Origin: Streptomyces aureus
GTDB lineage: Bacteria; Actinomycetota; Actinomycetes; Streptomycetales; Streptomycetaceae
DNA: 64,000 nt
Direction: 5' to 3'
NCBI RefSeq assembly: GCF_000725495.1
Contig: NZ_JNZD01000003.1
Span: 124,001-188,000 of the forward strand
Shown: positions 60,648 to 64,000 of the stretch, piece after piece
Position numbering within the stretch: the stretch's first letter is position 1
How the letters are laid out: every line of letters starts with the position of its first letter
Notes under the pieces: generated by a model
Database searches by the model: none
Told to the model about the DNA's origin: nothing
What the model saw: only the letters and a program-made list of their open reading frames with translations
Program-made: the position numbers and the translations under genes

Positions 60648-61969
60648 CGCGCGCTCTCCTCGGCATCGTGCGGGGCGTGCAGCAGGACCCGTGCGGCCCG
60701 CCGTCCCGAGGCGTCCACGACGTCGAGCCGCCAGTCGTCGGCCTCGACCGTGTCGCCCTCGGCGGGGATGCGGCCGAGCTCGGCCGCGATGAACCCGGCC
60801 AGGGTCTCGTACGGCCCGTCGGGCACCCGCAGTCCGACGCGGGCGAGCTGATCGGTACGGGCGGACCCGTCGGCCGAGTACAGGGTCCGGCCGTCGGTGT
60901 CCGTACCGGCCGGGGCGAGGTCGGGCGTCTCGTGCGGATCGTGCTCGTCGCGCACCTCGCCGACGACCTCCTCGACGATGTCCTCCAGGGTGGCCACTCC
61001 GGCCGTGCCGCCGTACTCGTCGATGACCACGGCCATCGTGCGCCGGCCGGCCAGCCGGTCCAGGAGCCGGTCGACGGTCAGCGACTCCGGTACGAACAGC
61101 GGCTCGCGCATGATCTGCGAGACGGGCGTCTGCGTCCGGCTCGCGGCGTGCACGGTCAGCACGTCCCTGATGTGCGCGACCCCGACGACCTCGTCGAGGC
61201 TCGACCGGTAGACGGGGAACCTGGACAGGCCGGTCGCCCGGGTCGCGTTCGCCACGTCCTCGCAGGTGGCCTGGACGTCCAGCGCGATGACCTGGACGCG
61301 CGGTGTCATCACGTTCTCCGCGGTCAGGTCGGCGAGGTTCAGGGTGCGCACGAACAGCTCGGCGGTGTCCGCCTCCAGCGCGCCCTCCTTGGCGGAGTGC
61401 CGGGCGAGCGCCACCAGCTCCTGGGGTCCGCGAGCGGACGCCAGCTCCTCGGCGGGCTCGAGGCCGAAGCGCCGTACGACGTGGTTCGCGGTGTTGTTGA
61501 GGTGCGCGATGAAGGGGCGGAACGCGGCACTGAACCAGCGCTGCGGGGTCGCCACGCGCTTGGCCACGGCCAGCGGGGAGGAGATGGCCCAGTTCTTGGG
61601 CACCAGCTCGCCGACGACCATCAGGAAGATCGTCGAGAGGGCGGTGCCGATGACCAGGGCCACCGAGTTCGAGGCCGAGGCAGGCACCCCCAGCGACTCC
61701 AGGGGCCCGGCGATGAGCTTGGCGATCGAGGCCTCGGAGAGCATGCCGACGACCAGGTTCGTCACGGTGATGCCGAGCTGGGCGCCGGAGAGCTGGAAGG
61801 TCAGGTTGCGTACGGCCTTGAGGGCTCCGGAGGCGCCCCGCTCGCCGCGCTCGACGGCACGTTCCAGTTCGCTGCGCTCGACCGTGGTCAGGGAGAACTC
61901 GGCCGCCACGAAGCCGCCGCAGGCCAGCGACAGCAGAACTGCGACCAGCAGGAGGAACACTTCGGTCAT
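60644..61969 (-). CDS. CNNM/HlyC-family transporter (first of pair)
   Basis: A 441-residue full-length member: CNNM membrane domain (VFLLLVAVLLSLACGGFVAA-like start, LGITVTNLVVGMLSEASIAK, VGELVPKNWAISSP), a CBS pair (FPVYRSSLDEVVGVAHIRDV, MAVVIDEYGGTAGVATLEDI) and the C-terminal CorC_HlyC domain (LAGFIAAELGRIPAEGDTVE). It is followed with 4-bp overlap by a shorter paralogue, so the two probably form a heteromer. The role in Mg2+ or Co2+ transport is inferred from the family. Confidence 0.9.
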   Translation of the reverse strand: MTEVFLLLVAVLLSLACGGFVAAEFSLTTVERSELERAVERGERGASGALKAVRNLTFQLSGAQLGITVTNLVVGMLSEASIAKLIAGPLESLGVPASASNSVALVIGTALSTIFLMVVGELVPKNWAISSPLAVAKRVATPQRWFSAAFRPFIAHLNNTANHVVRRFGLEPAEELASARGPQELVALARHSAKEGALEADTAELFVRTLNLADLTAENVMTPRVQVIALDVQATCEDVANATRATGLSRFPVYRSSLDEVVGVAHIRDVLTVHAASRTQTPVSQIMREPLFVPESLTVDRLLDRLAGRRTMAVVIDEYGGTAGVATLEDIVEEVVGEVRDEHDPHETPDLAPAGTDTDGRTLYSADGSARTDQLARVGLRVPDGPYETLAGFIAAELGRIPAEGDTVEADDWRLDVVDASGRRAARVLLHAPHDAEESAR

Positions 61970-62247
61970 CGGGTCACCTCCGTCCCATGATCGGCCAGGG
62001 ACAGGGGGACCGCGCGATGTCCGCTGTCGCCGTGGGGTCCACGGCCGCGGGTACTGGGAGGCTCGCCCATGGGCGGACGCTCACACCTTTCGTCGGAGGA
62101 ACGATGGTCCAACAAGGGTAAAGGATCGGCAAAGGGGATTCCCCGCCGGCGCCGTCCGCCTGTGGAAACCCCCTCCGCCGACCCTCCGTCCGAGCCGTCC
62201 GGACCCCTTGGGTCCGCGTCCGCGACGCCCTGTCCGCCCGGCGTCGC

Positions 62248-62265
62248 GTACACGCCCTAGGGCGT
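62248..62265. terminator. 18-bp perfect palindrome at the GNAT stop codon
   Basis: ACACGCCCTAGGGCGTGT is self-complementary over its whole length and contains the minus-strand stop codon TAG of the acetyltransferase (62257-62259). It would form a terminator stem. CCTAGGGCGTGT elements occur often in Streptomyces, from memory. Confidence 0.55.
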
Positions 62266-62688
62266 GTCCGTGAACGGCTTCACCCAGCGCCGCCAGTGCT
62301 CCTCCGGCGTGTACCCCGAAGCCCGCCAGGCATGGTGGGCGGTCTCGTTGCGCTTCAGCACCATGGCGTCACCGCGCCGCCCCCCGAGCCGTACGAAGCG
62401 CTCCTCCGCCGCGGCGAGCAGCGCGGAGCCGATGCCGAGGCGCCGCCGGTCCGGGTGCACCGCCAGCCGGTACAGATGGCAGCGCCAGCCGTCGAAACCG
62501 GCGATCACCGTGCCCACCAGTTCCCCGGCGTGCTCGGCGAGCAGCAGCGCTTCGGGGTCCCGGGCGAGCAGCCTCTCCACGCCGTCCAGGTCGTCACTGA
62601 TGCTGGCGCCCTCGGCGGCCACCTTCCAGAAGGCGAGCACGGCGTCGAGGTCCTCGGGCCGCGCGGCCCGTATCCGCAAGTCGGTCAT
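62257..62688 (-). CDS. GNAT-family N-acetyltransferase
   Basis: A 143-residue acetyltransferase. LYRLAVHPDRRRLGIGSALL is motif A with the acetyl-CoA loop RRLGIG; ALLLAEHAGELVGTVIAGFD precedes it and HAWRASGYTPEEHW follows. Opening residues MTDLRIRAARPEDLDAVLAF are typical of YpeA/RimI-like enzymes. The substrate is unknown. The stop codon lies within a perfect palindrome. Confidence 0.87.
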   Translation of the reverse strand: MTDLRIRAARPEDLDAVLAFWKVAAEGASISDDLDGVERLLARDPEALLLAEHAGELVGTVIAGFDGWRCHLYRLAVHPDRRRLGIGSALLAAAEERFVRLGGRRGDAMVLKRNETAHHAWRASGYTPEEHWRRWVKPFTDTP

Positions 62689-62745
62689 GATCCGATCCCA
62701 TCACGCGGACCACGGGCCGGAACGGTATTTCCGCCATGCGGACGC

Positions 62746-63666
62746 CTACCGGCCGCGCAGCGCGCCGACCACGGGGGCGAAGGTCTCCAGGTTCGGCTCC
62801 AGGACCGTCACGTACGAGAAGCCGTAGCGCTCCCGCAGTTCGAGGACCCGGCCGACGATCTGCTCGAGCGTGCCGATCAGGACGACGGGCAGGTCCAGCA
62901 CCTCGTGCTCGGTCAGCTGCGGGAGCCGGTCGAGCCACGGTCGGACGGCGGCGCTCCGGTCGTCGGTGACGGCGACGATCTGGACCAGCAGGTTGAGTTC
63001 GGCGGCCTCCTCGCGGGCGGCGGACGCCTTGCGGTACACGGAGACGCGTTCGTCGAGCTCGGCCGCGGTGAGCGGTTCCAGCTTGCCGTTCCGCCCGGTG
63101 CGCGCGCCGGTGAACGCGGCGATGTCCGCGTGCTCCGCGGCGACGCGCAGCATCCGGTCGCCGTTGGCGCCGATCAGCAGGGGTACCCGGGGCGGTCCGC
63201 CGGCCGCGGACCCGGGAGCCTTCCCACCGGGCCACGGCGTGCCTTGGTGGAGCGGTCCTTCCGGGTCGAGGAGAACCTTCAGTTCCTCGACCGTGTGCAG
63301 GAGGTGGTCGACGCGCTCGCGCGGGGTGCCCCAGGGCAGGCCCGCCGTCTCGTGCTCGGCGGCCACGTAGCCGGTGCCGAGGCCGAGTTCGAGGCGGCCG
63401 CCCGTCAGGGCGTCGGTGGTGGCCACCTCTCGGGCCAGGAGGGCGGGGTTCCAGAAGCCGGTGTTGAGCACGAAGGTGCCGAGCCGGGGACGCTCGGTCG
63501 CCGCCGCGGCGGCGACCAGCGAGGGGAAGGGGGCGGGCATGCCCAGATGGTCCGCCACGGTGATCACGTCGTAGCCGAGGGACTCCGCGCGCCGGCACGT
63601 GGCGGCCCACGCCTCCCCGGTCGCCGGGGCGATCAGGCTGACACCGAAGCGGAACGGGCGCGACAT
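62746..63666 (-). CDS. F420-dependent LLM-class oxidoreductase
   Basis: A 306-residue TIM-barrel protein of the luciferase-like monooxygenase class. Segments FRFGVSLIAPATGEAWAATC, YDVITVADHLG, GGRLELGLGTGYVAAEHE and PLLIGANGDRMLRVAAEHAD fit the F420-dependent subgroup (TIGR03621 type). It probably carries out hydride transfer with reduced F420. The ATG at 63666 is preceded by a GGAAGGGATGATCC stretch. An F420-NADP reductase-like gene lies at 44258. Confidence 0.85.
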   Translation of the reverse strand: MSRPFRFGVSLIAPATGEAWAATCRRAESLGYDVITVADHLGMPAPFPSLVAAAAATERPRLGTFVLNTGFWNPALLAREVATTDALTGGRLELGLGTGYVAAEHETAGLPWGTPRERVDHLLHTVEELKVLLDPEGPLHQGTPWPGGKAPGSAAGGPPRVPLLIGANGDRMLRVAAEHADIAAFTGARTGRNGKLEPLTAAELDERVSVYRKASAAREEAAELNLLVQIVAVTDDRSAAVRPWLDRLPQLTEHEVLDLPVVLIGTLEQIVGRVLELRERYGFSYVTVLEPNLETFAPVVGALRGR

Positions 63667-63723
63667 GGATCATCCCTTCCTCGTGGGCTCGCCCCGGCCG
63701 AGGTGGACCGGGGCGAGCGGATC

Positions 63724-63763
63724 GGTGACCGCGCGGGGCCGGGGCCGGCCCCGCGCGGTCACC
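63724..63763 (-). terminator. 17-bp terminator hairpin downstream of ftsX-like gene
   Basis: A perfect 17-bp stem (63724-63740 with 63747-63763) with a 6-nt loop GGGGCC. It follows both the intact permease end and the remnant next to it on the minus strand. Confidence 0.75.
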
Positions 63764-63803
63764 CTCGGGCGATGGCGGTGAGCGGGTTCAAGCGGGGCGC
63801 GCG
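63764..63803 (-). pseudogene. remnant duplicate of an FtsX C-terminus
   Basis: Reading the minus strand, this stretch encodes RAPRLNPLTAIARG and a TGA, similar to the real permease end RASRMNVLTAIAHE at 63894-63938. Thirty of 36 bases agree by eye (63768-63803 against 63903-63938). It is not connected to an open frame, so it is a duplicated gene end. Confidence 0.6.
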
Positions 63804-63811
63804 AACGCCCC

Positions 63812-63889
63812 CTGTCCACCAAGGTTCATGCGAGGCACGGGCACGACCCCGTGGTCACCAAGCTTCATGAGGGGCATGGGCACGACCCC
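63812..63889. repeat. 39-bp direct repeat, two copies
   Basis: 63812-63850 and 63851-63889, each containing CACCAAG-TTCATG and GGGCACGACCCC. The array separates the intact permease end from its duplicate remnant. Confidence 0.75.
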
Positions 63890-63893
63890 GCCG

Positions 63894-64000
63894 TCACTCG
63901 TGCGCGATGGCCGTGAGCACGTTCATGCGGGACGCGCGCAGGGCCGGGAGCAGGGCCGCGACGATGCCGACGACGGCCGAGCCGATGACCACCGCGACGA
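63894..64000 (-). CDS. FtsX-like ABC permease (3' end only)
   Basis: The last 34 codons and stop of a gene that continues beyond the window. The peptide VAVVIGSAVVGIVAALLPAL then RASRMNVLTAIAHE is the final membrane helix and tail of FtsX/MacB-type permeases, in which LPALRASRMNVLTAIA is strongly conserved. These transporters export drugs or lipids or control cell-wall enzymes. The gene's end is duplicated just downstream. Confidence 0.8.
   Translation of the reverse strand, partial: VAVVIGSAVVGIVAALLPALRASRMNVLTAIAHE

Noticed and set aside
61970..62247. Mg2+ riboswitch (M-box or ykoK type) upstream of the CNNM/HlyC pair
   Set aside because: The 5' region is GC-rich and can fold, and position would suit, but I could not match the conserved core of known magnesium riboswitches.

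Overview
This is a high-GC actinobacterial chromosome window, almost certainly Streptomyces. Third codon positions are nearly all G or C, GTG and TTG starts are common, and the families are typical: divergent EF-Tu3, F420-type oxidoreductases, BN159_2729-type protein, ROK and MocR regulators. Many genes have a -10-like hexamer (TAGGCT, TACGGT, TAACAT, CATTAT) 5-8 nt before the start codon, which suggests leaderless transcripts. From memory, tuf3 and purB lie in the same general region of the S. coelicolor chromosome; no database was consulted. Most of the window is conserved chromosomal background.

Layout. 0-12 kb: partial AlkD-like protein, tuf3, spermidine synthase-like protein, MFS exporter, a tandem pair of membrane-anchored paralogues, two hotdog thioesterases, an epimerase, DedA, gamma carbonic anhydrase and a hexapeptide acyltransferase. 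12-20.5 kb: three regulator or enzyme pairs (EamA exporter with XRE-cupin regulator; CDF metal exporter with ArsR sensor; PPK2 with hydrolase), YbaK, GNAT, CoA-binding protein and epoxide hydrolase-like enzyme. 20.5-27 kb: a degenerate CysRS-like protein coupled to a SixA-like phosphatase, YigZ, and the SbcCD nuclease. 27-34 kb: two Lrp regulators, each divergent from a sulfur enzyme (rhodanese; methionine gamma-lyase-like), an orphan Imm21-like protein, a DUF885 protein and a membrane ACT-GNAT fusion. 34-45 kb: DUF6493-SWIM pair, PhoD with a Pho-box-like element, MocR/EamA pair, hydrolase and F420-NADP reductase-like protein. 45-54 kb: GntR, ROK, a two-component system divergent from an ABC exporter, a nucleotidyltransferase and purB. 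54.5-58.6 kb: a block with lower GC and accessory character, holding an XRE regulator, a coiled-coil membrane protein, an ECF-like sigma factor, a BN159_2729-type protein and 0.7 kb without a gene. 58.6-64 kb: SGNH hydrolase, paired CNNM/HlyC transporters, GNAT, F420-dependent oxidoreductase and the 3' end of an FtsX permease.

Two things stand out. First, several unrelated genes carry tandem arrays of 20-39 bp units that start or end at their stop codons and include the last coding bases. The clearest follow the 51.4 kb gene (23-bp unit), the ROK gene (30-bp unit), PPK2, a GNAT gene and FtsX. In the EamA gene at 42.1 kb a similar repeat lies in an extended C-terminus that runs into the opposing gene. 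Second, the 54.5-58 kb block has strong GCAACTTGC operators between an XRE regulator and a sigma-factor operon, followed by three tight hairpins in sequence without a convincing gene. No biosynthetic cluster, CRISPR array, tRNA, rRNA or intact transposase was found.
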